Assembly: GCA_001586965.3 (NCBI GenBank) | Contig: LUCW03000139.1 | Coordinates: forward strand, 41,001-105,000 | Direction: 5' to 3' | Source: Sphaeroforma sirkka | Taxonomy: Eukaryota; Opisthokonta; Ichthyosporea; Ichthyophonida | Length of the DNA: 64,000 nt | Program-made: the position numbers and the translations under genes | Notes under the pieces: generated by a model | Seen by the model: the letters and a program-made list of their open reading frames with translations, nothing else | What the model was told of the DNA's origin: nothing | Database searches by the model: none | Shown here: positions 36,744 to 55,037 of the stretch, one piece after another | How positions within the stretch are numbered: position 1 is the stretch's first letter | Layout: every line of letters begins with the position of its first letter

Positions 36744-37021
36744 CACATACATATATATATATATATATTGTTTTGTGTGTGCGTTGCGCGCGTGTGTTTA
36801 TTTTTTTATGTTTTTTGCATATGTGCGTGCGTGTGTGTATATATATATATTTGGGTGTGGCTGTATCTGTATGTACTTCGTAAATACGTGTACTGCTAGA
36901 AAATACAGTATCGTACCTTTATCGCTAGTCTTGTATTTGATGCCACCAGCTGAGCTATTTCTCTCTCCATTGCAACCATACGGCGTTTCAGATCCTCGTT
37001 AGATTGTTTATCGGTAGACAT
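26373..37021 (-). CDS. CCDC6: CCDC6-like coiled-coil protein
   Basis: Eight minus-strand exons: 37021-36917 (ATG), 35999-35925, 33734-33588, 30080-29910, 29548-29428, 29158-28987, 28122-27825 and 26630-26373 (stop). Phases agree throughout and sum to 448 residues, close to vertebrate CCDC6 (about 470). Residues ~1-265 are almost continuous coiled coil and carry the repeated CCDC6 signature: EFIINTLLRKIEQLKKEKE, then LEQEQEFIVNRLQKQI, then EAEFMVNRLQKKLENMEQE. The C-terminal third is low-complexity, rich in Ser, Pro, Thr and Ala, as in CCDC6, and includes RTRSMSED, a possible phosphosite. CCDC6 proteins are cytosolic/nuclear scaffolds linked to DNA-damage signalling in animals; the role here is inferred only. 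The last exon is the least certain: exon 7 could instead read through to a stop at 27783. The acceptor of exon 6 (tgaag) is weak. Each large intron holds its own tandem array. Confidence 0.88.
26925..27083. repeat. ~21 bp tandem repeat containing TGACGTAC
   Basis: About seven units like catgctataagtgacgtaca in the last CCDC6-like intron. Each holds a TGACGTAC core, resembling a CREB/bZIP half-palindrome, which may be coincidental. Confidence 0.85.
27480..27860 (-). repeat. 70-100 bp repeats copied from the exon 7 end and its donor
   Basis: The end of the CCDC6-like exon 7 (plus-strand view: cttacccatttggtgc...gcaggggcatgtcctcac) recurs downstream in the intron. Gcaggggcatgt is at about 27487, 27627 and 27697. 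Donor-like cttaccca/cttgccca is at about 27540, 27612, 27683 and 27750, in addition to the real site at 27820. On the coding strand each copy offers an exon-end-like segment followed by GGGTAAGC. Confidence 0.75.
28395..28590. repeat. ~13 bp tandem repeat (gatctttcgacaa)
   Basis: Variable copies of gatctttcgacaa/gatctgtcaacaa in the intron between CCDC6-like exons 6 and 7. The 224-codon plus-strand frame across it is an artefact of the repeat. Confidence 0.85.
30130..33510. repeat. 3.4 kb minisatellite, ~37 bp unit
   Basis: Roughly 90 tandem copies of ttgaagtacttgctacttca plus ctatacaatgattggcc, with frequent variants (gcattgaag, tattggatgtttggc), fill most of the intron between CCDC6-like exons 3 and 4. 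Some units are grouped in short higher-order blocks (e.g. 30340-30600). Confidence 0.95.
34310..35350. repeat. 1 kb minisatellite, ~21 bp unit
   Basis: Around 45-50 copies of atgagatatattaagacactc (unit variants aagacaccc, ataataaga) in the intron between CCDC6-like exons 2 and 3. The array ends abruptly at about 35355. Confidence 0.93.
35840..35905. repeat. short A/T repeat by the exon 2 donor
   Basis: Four units of aacaaaatatt(a/g)acaaac, about 16 bp each, within 20 bp of the CCDC6-like exon 2 donor at 35924. Confidence 0.8.
36285..36845. repeat. (AT)n/(CA)n microsatellite
   Basis: Mixed (AT)n, (CA)n, (TG)n and ATAC repeats in the first CCDC6-like intron. Confidence 0.9.
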
Positions 37022-38056
37022 ACTGGCTGTTTTGGCTGACTGGTTCCGAGGCAGATAGATCGCTGGTGTATTGAACGAGTCTCACAAACGTTCCTCTTGA
37101 TATATCGCAAGTATATTGCCCTCTAGAGATATCAACCAGGCATCTAAGTGACTGCAAGTTGGTAGCAAGAACAATGTTCCAAATGTTAACGTGTACGGCT
37201 CAGCTATAGTTGCAAAGCTTATATTATATATATTGATATATATATAAATATAAACTAGGAACTACTGTAGTGTGCAATGCTGTCCAGTGTCCACTCTCAT
37301 CAATACCCTATTGTACAGTTGTACTTATTTGATCTCAGAGAGTCAGACCTCAAGTCCTCAGTCCAGGTGCAGACTTCAGACTCCAGAGTCCTCACATACT
37401 GTGCATTCATCAGTGATCACGATCACAAATCACAAATCACAGCGCACAGTCCAGAGTCAGGGTAAACCGAAACCTATGGGCCATGGCTATGATTCATGGA
37501 AGCTATAATTGTGATGACTCATCCACAGAGCGTGCAAGGGGTCACAATAAATACACAGCCTTGAACTTATACAGGAAGGCTGGGCACAATGTATATCATT
37601 TATCCTCTATTTTTCTAGAAAAAAGGGTTACTTTGTTGAATATTATTTTTGTATAGATACCGAACTGTTTTTGGATAAGAATCTTGTATTTATTTATTTC
37701 TTCATTTCAACATCACGATGTATGATGTCGCACTGTCGGTCTGTCGCAGATGACACGCATTCCAATCACTCAGCAGTATACCTTCAGCTCTCAGGTGGAT
37801 GAACCGCCCATACAGTTCACGAGACTGTATTCATGACAGCATACCACACTCACCCAACACTTTCACATGCGACCTCATCTCGGGACAGTCATAGCGTATA
37901 CTGTTGTAGCCGATAGTATTTGGCATACACTACAATAATCAGGAATATTTGTGTGTATCAGATCTTGTATTTAGTATTCCCCACAGCGCAACGTACGCGA
38001 ATCACATAGGAAAAAGCACCAGCGGTATACGAGTGTTTCAGAACAACTATTATACA
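37022..38056. promoter_or_regulatory. probable bidirectional promoter region
   Basis: The CCDC6-like start (37021, minus) and the single-pass membrane protein start (38057, plus) face away from each other across 1035 bp, so this interval must hold both promoters unless there are upstream non-coding exons. No defined promoter element is claimed. A CA/CT-rich stretch lies at 37320-37460 and a TATA-like AT run at 37221-37255. Confidence 0.4.
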
Positions 38057-41580
<3,524 letters not shown>

Positions 41581-42059
41581 AGCCCACCACATCACTTGAC
41601 TGTCCGAGGAATGAAGAGTATCTATTTCTATGATGATTTATCCTAAAAGTCCAGAAGGAAATGTGTCGGCAAGCGCTTTCTGCCGCTTTGCTACTTACGC
41701 GTAGTAACCTCATATCATATCAAGTGATAGGTACGAGAAGGCAGTGGCCTGTCTTAGAACAATTACGTTGTCAATCAAACCAGTGTTTTGATTGGTAGTG
41801 TACTGGCAACCCCTATGTGCCGGTTGGCTGAAAAAGGAACCCCATGAGCTCCGATCAGCTCTGTTAATTAAACAACTTGAAAGCCCGGACAGACAATATC
41901 AAGAAGTTGAAACACCGTAGCCGTTACAAGACTATTCATAACCGGTACAAGATTATTTCTATTATTCTTACAAGACAATTACTCTGCAACCACACGTGGC
42001 ACACATGGGTGGCTTTCAAAGTCATCACGCGCACATTTCACATAACTGTATGTACTGCA

Positions 42060-42290
42060 CGTGCTCTACAATGGAACTATTTAAGGCAAAGTAGCCTGAG
42101 GCTCGTATATTCCAGCACACCTGAACACTCCACATTACTCTGTATGTGCTGCACTTATTTTCCAGTCAAATAATCTGCGGCACAGTAGCCTGAGACTCGT
42201 ATATTCCAATACACCTGAACACTTCGCATAACTCTGTATGTATTGCACTTTTTCTTCAGTCAAATAATCTACGGCACAGTAGCCTGACTA
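42060..42290. repeat. ~90 bp repeat, three diverged copies
   Basis: Copies share gcacagtagcctgagactcg and gaacac(t/c)(c/t)c(a/g)cat(a/t)actctgtatgt, at about 42085, 42178 and 42273. Confidence 0.75.
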
Positions 42291-42294
42291 TAAT

Positions 42295-43830
42295 ATATAC
42301 TTGTCTTCACTATATCCTTTCGTAATGTATGAAGTCGCCTACAGTATAATGCATACCTTCACTGAAACCTTTCATAACCCATGAAGTCCCCCGTGGTAGA
42401 CTACATACTTGACTACACTGTGAGCTTTCATAATCTATAGTCACCCGCGGTTTACTATATACTTGTCTTCACTGTAACATTTTCGTAATCTACGCATTAC
42501 CCCGTGGTATAATATATAATTGTCTTCACTGTAACCTGTCGTAATCTATGAAGTCCATCGCGGTATAAATATACTTATTTCACTGTAGCCTTTCGTAATC
42601 AATGATATCCCCACGACATACTGTATGTTTGTCTTGACTATAACATTCCGTAATATATGATATTACTAAAACTACCTCGGGATACTATATGCTTATCTTC
42701 ACTGGAACCTTTCGTGATTCATGTCCCCCGCGTTATATTATATACTTGACTTCACTATACCCTTTCGTATTCTATGAAGTCCCCCGCAGTATACATATAC
42801 TTCTCTTATCTGTATTCTTTCATAATCTACGAGGTTCCCCGCAATGCTCTATATGTTTGCGTTCGATATAACCTTTCGTATTTTATTAAGTTCCCTGCTG
42901 TATATTGTACACTTGATTTCAGGGTACCTTTTCAAATTCTAGGAAGTCCCCGTGGTATACGACATACTTGTCTTCACTGTTACGTTACTTAGTCAATATA
43001 GTCTTCCCCGGTTTACTACATAATTTTTTCACTGTAACCATACATAATCTAATAAGTCATCCGCGGTTTATGATATACTTATTTCCCGCGTCTTACCTTA
43101 TACTTATATTTCCTGTAAACTTTCGAAATTTATGGAACCACCAGCGGGTACCTTATATTTACCTTTCCTATAACTTATCGTAATCGATGAAGATAACCGC
43201 GGTATAGCTATATATTTCCCTTCCTTGTAGCCTTTCGTACTTTATGAAGTCGCATACGGTTTATTATATACTCGTCTTCACTGTTTCCTTTCGTAATCTA
43301 TCACGTCCCCCGCGACATACGATATACTTTTCTTCACTATAACCTTTCGTAATCTATGAAGACCACCGCGGTTTTTTATATGCTTACCTTCCCATGAACC
43401 GCGATTAACTATATACTTGCTTTCTCTGTAACCTATTGTAATCTATGTGTCACCTGCGCTTTTCTATATACTTGCCTCCACTGTAACTTTTCATTATCAA
43501 TATTCGATATATTTGTCTTCACTATAATCGTTCGTAATCTATGAAGTGCCCTGCGGTATACTGTATAATTGTCTTCAATGTAGCCTTTCTCAATTCATGC
43601 AGCCCACTGCTATATACTGTATATTCTCGCCACTGCAGCCATTTTCAAACTATAAAGTCTCCCGCTGTATAATATATGCTTGTCTTCACTGTTTCCTTTC
43701 GCAAATATATAAAACTTTCCGCGTATACTATATACTTGCCTTCACTGTATCCTTTCGTATTCTAGGAAGTCCCCCGCGGCGTACTATATACATGTCTTCA
43801 CTGTAACTTTCATAATCTATGAAGTTCTCC
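42295..43830. repeat. 1.5 kb degenerate ~57 bp satellite
   Basis: About 25-27 diverged units built on cttcactgtaacctttcgta, atctatgaagtcccccgcgg and tatactatatacttgt. Copies differ at many positions, indicating an old array. No coding content. Confidence 0.85.
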
Positions 43831-46909
<3,079 letters not shown>

Positions 46910-49900
46910 TTACTCATCATCGTCGCTGTCGTCACTCGATAGATCCAGATCATCCAGGTTCTTAAAGACCTCTTCATCCACAGCCACATCCACCTGTGCG
47001 CACAGATACATTTGGGGCAAACATTTGGGTTTGAGGTTAAGGGGTTAGGGTATACTCATGTAAGAGTTTTAGGGTTTCCTTATTTATAGGGGCTTTAGGA
47101 TTTTGGGTTTAAAGTTTACTCATTTAGAGTGCCTAATGTGAACAAAGACATCCAAACAAAACACTTCAGCAATGCAATACGTCACAACACATTCGTACAA
47201 TTGAGCCATTGCTGTATTCACAAATTTGCGTTAGGGTTCAGAGTTTCAGGGTTATATATAAAAAAGGTTATACCCACAGAAGTGTACGATAGTGAGTTGA
47301 TAGGGAGAATCAAAGGGCCTATCTTATATGGCAGACGTCAACGGTGGCCACTGGATGTAAGTCTCTAAATACACTACCCTGAACACCTACACAAACAGCT
47401 CATCTTATATGACAGACGTCAATGGTGGTCACTGGATAAAAGTCTCTAAGTGCACTACCCTGAGCACCTATACAAAGGACACATCTTATATGACAGACTT
47501 CAACAGTGGACACTGTAAAGTACACTACCCTGAGCACCTACACAAACAACTCATCTTATATGACAGACGTCAGCGGTGGCCACTGTATGTAAGTCTCTAA
47601 GTACACTACCCTGAGCACCTACACAAACAGCTTATCTTATATGACAGACGTCAACCCACTGTATGCAAGTCTCAAGTACACTACCCTGAGCACCTACACT
47701 AACAGCTCATCTTATATGACAGACGTCAACGGTGGACGCTGTATGTAAGTACACTGCCCTGTGCACCTACAAAAAAAGCCACCTGGGTAATAACAGACCA
47801 CCCACAAGCAGAACCCAAACCCCAAGGACGTACCTCTTCCTGCGCGTAGTCCTCTGCACCGCCCGCCTCGTCATCGTCTTGGAACAGCTCTGGCCGATAC
47901 GACAGCAGCTCCTTTCCAGTGATGCCTGCTTGACGCCCAGCCTTCACCTCATTCTGCGTAATGTGATGTAACGCAGTCCACAGGGAATACACGGTTACAC
48001 ACTGATCGTTCAACAGACAGGGTCATAACACGGTACGGTTATACATGGCGACAATCGAATACACCCATGTGTATACAAACTGGATTATGCGAGCACACCA
48101 ACCGACCACATGCCCCACATAAATGCTATGCTGTCAACACCATTGAGATAAAGCATCAAACATACGCCTAGTAAAATAGAAGAATAAGGTGTATATGAAC
48201 AAGCCTTTGACCCAGACAAAGGCTATCATCATTTAAAACATAAAACACACACGCAGTTTAAAATGGGAGAATAAGGTGTATACGAACAGCCTTCAAGGAG
48301 CACAAAGTGATGGTGGCGAAGGAAATATCCAATACCCAAGCAAACTCATGCAGCAGCACCACCGCAGCAGAATCACTACAGCAGAACCACTGCAGTGAAC
48401 GATACAGGGTATCTGATAGAGTACACATTCTGATCCTAAAAGTACATGGACAGCACGAGCACACCAAGACACACACCAAGACGGGGATTAGACAACAGTC
48501 ACGTCCATGAACAAAGGAATCGAAAAAACAACCACTCTCATGAATCAAAGAAAGGAAGAAGCAGCCACGCCCATGACACACTACGCACGATGGATGGCAG
48601 CAAAGGACGTACCATTCGCTTCACAAAGGCATTCGCTTAAAAAAGGAAATATCAATCACTTAACAAAGGACATACCATTCGCTTAACAAAGGACATACCA
48701 TTCACTTAACGAAGGACATACCATTCGCTTAACAAAGGACATACCATTCGCTTCACAAAGGCATTCGCTAAAAAAAAAAGGAAATACCAATCACTTAACA
48801 AAGGACATACCATTCGCTTAACAAAGGACATCCCATTCGCTTAACAAAGGGCATACCATTCACTTAACAAAGGACATACCATTCGCTTCACAAAGGACAT
48901 ACCATTCGCTTCACAAAGGCATTCGCTTAAAAAAGGAAATACCAATCACTTAACAAAGGACATACCATTCGCTTAACAAAAGATATACCATTCGCTTAAC
49001 AAAGGGCATACCATTCGCTTAACAAAGGACATACCATTCGCTTAACAAAGAACATACCATTCGCTTCTTGTCCTTCTTTGATTGCGCGGCCTTCTCCTCT
49101 TTCCGTTTCTTAGCCTTCCATTTGGTGAATGTTTCTAAAGTGACGGGTGTTTTATTGGGCCCCAACGCTTGTCGCTACGATACGAATGGTAAACACAGAT
49201 GAGTACAAGCAAAGAGATAAAACAGCAGACGGGTGAGGCTGGCGCATGAGGACGTAGCAACAGTCAACCACAAACAAGAGACCGCGGCGAAAGAAACCGC
49301 GGCGACAGTACTCGTGTGACAGTACACTTAACGTGCGGATGCGCACAGAATACGTGGTAGGCAATTGACGTGACAATGGGCTGAGCAGGCGTCTGCAGTG
49401 GTATGCCACCTAAGAAACAGTCACCCACACAAAGGGGCACGAGGGTGCTATCGGTCACATATTGTTCTTGGATTGTTTCGGTGTACTATTGGTCACATAT
49501 TGTTCTTGGATTGTTTCGGTGTACTTTTCGTCACGTATTGTTTCGGGGTTGTTTCGTTTATGGCTATGTAGCTGATATACCGTTGATTGCGCACGAATAG
49601 ATAGCCATAGCTGGGCACTCAACATCACCAAAGGTTAACCACAAATGCTCTACTAAGTCTCGACTTTGTACAATTCCAGCCAGAAGAAATCCACTGAACT
49701 CATCATATAACTCAACTGGAAAGCATATGACCTCAACATATTACCTAACTCCTGAGGACACAATCACGGGTTCACCTCATGTAGCAATCGCAAACACACA
49801 TGAAGAACAATCGATGCTCAAGAGTACTCGCACACATCAAACATCACCCTCAGCCACTCACAACAGTTCACAGGTGTCACCTGTACAAGAGAAAGGAGTC

Positions 49901-51773
49901 TACGCATACAACAACAACACTAAACCCTAAAGCCCATCAACACACACACCTCTCTATCGACAATGTCCTCCAAGGTCATGACATCCTCCTCCGTGTCTTT
50001 GACCTGGTCTTTCTTAAGCACAAACCCTGGGGGCAGCGCATGACGGTACTTGCAATCGGTGCCATTGGGGCAGTCCCAGAACCATCCGTACTTGTCATTC
50101 TCCAGCGCGTCAATGAAGTATTTGCAGATGATGGCTGTGGCGTTGTTTGTGTTGGATTTGCCGAACTTCTTGTCGATGGCTTCGTTGAGCGAGTCCATGT
50201 TCCAGTCCTCGTCACCCTCTTCTTTGTCTTTGCTCTGTATGTTTAGTAATAGTTGCTCCTTTTTTTTTAGTAAAAAATTGCTCTGTATTTTTTTAGTAAT
50301 TTTCGCGCTCGAGTGTCAGTGGTGCAAGACCCAAACCCCTAAACTGGAGAATCTGACATGGAACTCTGAGCAATCACTTCATTTAAAGTACAACCAACAC
50401 AGCCCACGCCACCCAATACCAAACCAATTGGCACAAAGTAACCAGAGAATACGCAGAGGGTCGTCAACGGTCACAGCAATTCTAGGCACAGCAAAGGTAT
50501 CACAAACTATACCCATCTAGCCCATACATCAAGACTGCTCCAACTAAATCAAACCACTATACTACCTACAATACATACAACAGGTGACACGCCTACCCAA
50601 TCACTATACTACCTACAATACATACAACAGGTGACATGACTACCCAATCACTATACTACCTACAATACATAGAACACGTGACACGACTACCCAATCACTA
50701 TACTACCTACAATACATAGAACAGGTGACACGACTACCCAATCACTACACTACCTACATAGGTGACACGACTACCCAATCACTATACTGCCTACAATACA
50801 GAGCACGGGTGTCACTCTGTTGAGCACACCGACTTCTGTGTGATATGACACAGTCGGCACTCCACCACTTAGTGCCCATCCAGCTAAAACTGAGTGCATC
50901 TCGTAAACTTTCAAGCGGTGAATGTTTCGTAGTGGAAGTAAAACCCTAAACCCCTAGAAAACAATAAGACTAGCAGCTGTGTAGGGTTTCAAGTTTATGG
51001 TTTTGGGGTTTTGGGGTTTCGTCTGCAAATACCTCGTACACTTCTCGTTTGGCGACCTTCCTTTGCACAGCCATGTCGTGAGAGAATTTACATTTGGCTC
51101 CTTTGGTGCACAGTCCTTGTTTGAAGAAGGCGCACACAACTGTCTTGGGGTCTGCCTTCATAGCTTCCTTGTCCTTCTTTGTAACAACACCCTGTATATG
51201 TACATGCGTATAACAATGAAGATATAAAATGTTGTATGTACATGCGCATGCCAGGGACCACATTAATTGATAAATTAATTGTCAATCAATTGTTCAAAAT
51301 ATCGCGCCGCATACTGTGTTGTTCGTGGGAGAAATTCCAGTTGAAAAGTAGAAAGACAACACTGTACAAAGAAATACACGTAGTTTCGCTGTCAAGCATG
51401 CCGTGTGCAGATATAAGTCTACGTGCCTTGAAGAGAAGTTCCATTTCGGCCTTCTCAGCAGCCAGCGCCGCCTTTTTCTTCTTCGCGGCTGCTATGGACT
51501 GATCAGTCTCACCCAATTGATGGCGAACATTCTTATTGACTGTTTTAACGAACTCTTGCTGTTTCTTTCCCTTCCTGTGCAGTGCGAGGATGACCAGAAG
51601 AGAAGTATTTACTCAGATGCGACCATTACAAATGCATTCGCAAGGGGTATTTCAGAGAATAAAAACATAAAAAGTGTATGCATATGTGCACATATGTATA
51701 CAAACATGTATATATATATATATGTACTTACATATATATATAAATATGTATATATGTACAAATACATACAAAC

Positions 51774-51804
<31 letters not shown>

Positions 51805-52021
51805 CTATGATATATCTTTGTACGTTGGTAGAAGCATATAAATGTGACATATTAATTTGGATGTATTGATGAATTTCCATATAAATTTAATCTGCATGCA
51901 CTAATGCGTCGAATAGACTTGTGCTCACACAGACTTTCGGGATTTGAATATACAAATACATGTGTCTAATCCGATGTTTGTTTTAATGCACTTGCTGGAG
52001 TACAGTCCTGGTTGCAAAAAA

Positions 52022-52064
<43 letters not shown>

Positions 52065-52181
52065 ACATCTTTTTATATATGTGTGCTTATGAGATTAATA
52101 TATATGTATATGTATATATATATATACATATACATATATAATAATATTCATAATAAGCAATATATATATATATATATTTAC

Positions 52182-52266
<85 letters not shown>

Positions 52267-52324
52267 TGCATATGTATGCATAAAATATACACATGTGCGT
52301 AATGCCACGTTATGTATTATAATA

Positions 52325-52355
<31 letters not shown>

Positions 52356-53750
52356 ATATAATAATACATACATAAACGAATACATGGATAATGCGTCATG
52401 CACATGCCACGTTGTGTTGTGTAATGTTATATATATTATAATATATAATTGCCATATATATAATAATAATAATAATAATATAATAATAATAATAATAATA
52501 TAATAATAATACGTATGCATGCACATACATACATGCATGCATGCATATATGCATACGTATGTAAGTCATCATATATCATTATGTATAATAATATTATGCA
52601 TAACATGTATATACGTATGCATATAATAATATATGCATGATTTTGTGTGTATGTAATAATATAATATACATATAATATAATAATAATAGTATTTATGGGA
52701 TAATATGCATGAATATGTAACAATATGCGCAATAAACATATATGTATATATATGTATTAATAGCCAATAATAATAATATATATATAATAATAATGAAGGA
52801 TATGTATGTAATGCGCACAACAATAATACATATTGCCACGTTGTAATATCATGTAATACATATTACATATATATCAATACATAATAATACATGATATATA
52901 CATAATACATGTATAATACATATAATACATGTATATAATAATGCATATGTACATAATAATACATAATATATGACAATATGTAATATGCACATTACATATA
53001 TACATACATACATATGCCATGTATGCATACATATATATATAATAATAATACATACATACCTATAATCAGTTACCATAACATATATATATGTATTATATAT
53101 AATAATATACCGAAAACAGACACGGACACTTTGACACCGGATGTAATATATATAGTGTATGTAATATGTATTAATGTATTATATATTATAATAATCAAAA
53201 ATACATATATATATATATATATGCATATACATAATATATATAATGTATATATATACATGATGTGTGTGATGCAAATGAATATATAATATGTTTAAAGGGA
53301 TTCAATAATATATATAACAATGTGATGTATACACAGGACAAATACAAATGAAACTGTAAAAAACATATGTGTATGTAATATACATACATACATAATATAT
53401 ACATACATAATATAATAATATATAATACATGCTTTATATACATTGCATGCACGCACGCACTTGCATGTATCAATATAATAATATATATGTAATCATATAA
53501 TATGTTATATACATATATGTAATAAATATTATGTTAATAATACATGTGATGATGTCCGTGCAACGTGTGTGAACGTGTATATGTTTATATGCATGCATGC
53601 ATGCACATGTATGTAATATATATATAATATAATATATATATGTATACATATTAACATATTATATATAATATATCATAATATATGTTGTAATAATATATAT
53701 GCATACATACATAATACATACATACATGTAATACATATATATGTATATAT

Positions 53751-53819
<69 letters not shown>

Positions 53820-53869
53820 TTTATACATTTTATTTTATATATATATGCGTATATTACATATATGTTTTT

Positions 53870-53948
<79 letters not shown>

Positions 53949-54102
53949 GCGGTTGTTGTGTATGTATGTATAATTAAGAAACCTGTGTGCGTATAATTGT
54001 GTATTCTCTTGTTACTTACTTATTTTTCAATCCGAAGGTTTTGTCAGCTGCTTGCTGCTTAACCTTGCTGGTTTTTTTTTTTTTGACTTTTTTAGGCGGC
54101 AT
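46910..54102 (-). CDS. ZC3H15: ZC3H15/DFRP1 (Tma46)-like CCCH zinc-finger protein
   Basis: Seven minus-strand exons: 54102-54020 (ATG), 51574-51427, 51191-51033, 50234-49950, 49174-49058, 47953-47834 and 46993-46910 (stop). All phases agree, giving 331 residues (yeast Tma46 about 345). The order is diagnostic: a basic N-terminus [15 protein letters not shown], then [18 protein letters not shown], then CCCH finger 1 (C97, C105, C111, H115 in [20 protein letters not shown]). Finger 2 follows (C167, C185, C191, H195) with YGWFWDCP and [11 protein letters not shown], then the DFRP segment ([20 protein letters not shown]), [19 protein letters not shown] and an acidic tail. The family binds and stabilises the DRG1 GTPase on ribosomes and acts in translation. 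The intron after exon 2 appears to use a GC donor (aag/gcacgt). An AATAAA overlaps the stop codon. The gene is head-to-head with the SGNH hydrolase. Confidence 0.95.
47310..47775. repeat. ~70-80 bp tandem repeat, about six copies
   Basis: Copies share cttatatgacagacgtcaac, gtaagtctctaagtacacta and ccctgagcacctacacaaac, in the last ZC3H15-like intron. Confidence 0.85.
48600..49065 (-). repeat. 23 bp array copied from the exon 5 donor site
   Basis: About 20 copies of accattcgcttaacaaaggacat, with small expansions. On the coding strand each unit reads aagcgaatggtatgtccttt, which is the exon 5 end plus its donor (AAGCGAATG/gtatgt at 49058/49057). The array begins at the real splice junction and extends ~450 bp into the intron. 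Confidence 0.93.
49440..49565. repeat. ~37-38 bp repeat, three copies
   Basis: Copies of ttgttcttggattgtttcgg plus tgtactattggtcacata lie in the ZC3H15-like intron between exons 4 and 5. Confidence 0.85.
50550..50810. repeat. ~47 bp tandem repeat, five copies
   Basis: Copies of ctacccaatcactatactac plus ctacaatacatacaacaggtgacacga lie in the intron between ZC3H15-like exons 3 and 4. The fourth unit is shortened. Confidence 0.9.
51700..53945. repeat. 2.2 kb (AT)n and AAT-rich microsatellite block
   Basis: (AT)n, AATAAT and TATGCATGCAT islands occupy most of the first ZC3H15-like intron, with a short unique island at 51820-52020. No exon candidate was seen. Confidence 0.9.
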
Positions 54103-55037
54103 GATGAGTGTTGATGAAACCTGTTAAGATATTTACTACTATGGTCTATAACCTGGTTATGCGGCGTTTGTAACAACAGTCGTGAGTGCGTATATGCTTT
54201 GTTTGTGTAAAAGTGCACACACACCGCTGAGCAAAACTGTTGATGTGTGCTAGTTACTAGCTAAATTGCCCCACCGGTAGCCAAATGGGCGAGGAGCTAG
54301 TGCTTAAAGTGTGTGTTTGTGAGCGCTGATGTATGTCTAATATGCGATGGGCCAAGCACTACTCTAGTGTTGTTGTTAAATGAAGTGTTACAATTAGCTT
54401 TGTGGTTGTATGCACTATCAGTGGTGTGTGGTAGGAACTGGGATGTCTTTCAAAGTCAGCTGAGAAATAAATAATATTAAAACCATTTTTTGAAATGATT
54501 TTCAAATCGGAAAGATCGCGTGTCACACATACTGTCCTCAGGGCTACATGGATGCACCTAGATGTATTAACTTTAGGTAAAGTTGTCCTTTATGGAAATA
54601 AATTACATCCTTTTCAGAAATATTTCATTGGATATTACTAAATTTGTGATAAATTGTAATACCATGAGCTATGGATATCAAGTCCGATGAGAACTGTCTT
54701 TTAATTGGACATAAATAGTTTTAACCAATTAAACGTTTCCAATACTTAACATTTTGAAAGAAGTAAATTGGGTGACAATTTCTAGTAGTCATGACTGCGG
54801 GATTGTATTTATCACAAAGTGAGATTATAACAATTTTAAAATCTCATTATGGCACTGTCTGTAATCATTATGGTTCGTGACAACTTGCTTACTTATTTAT
54901 TAAATATGTGCATACAAGACACCTGCACAAGAAGGTATCATGGGAAGCAATGCATAACACACACCATTAAAAAAAGCTAACTTTCAACGCAACCAATTCA
55001 ACCAGTCGGGCTATACTATTGTATAGTACTTAATCAT
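54103..55037. promoter_or_regulatory. probable bidirectional promoter region
   Basis: Between the divergent starts of the ZC3H15-like gene (54102, minus) and the SGNH hydrolase (55038, plus) lie 935 bp of non-repetitive, moderately AT-rich sequence. No specific promoter element is claimed. Confidence 0.4.

Noticed and set aside
49800-50520. Plus-strand frames of 148 and 156 codons
   Set aside because: Antisense shadows of ZC3H15-like exon 4 on the minus strand.
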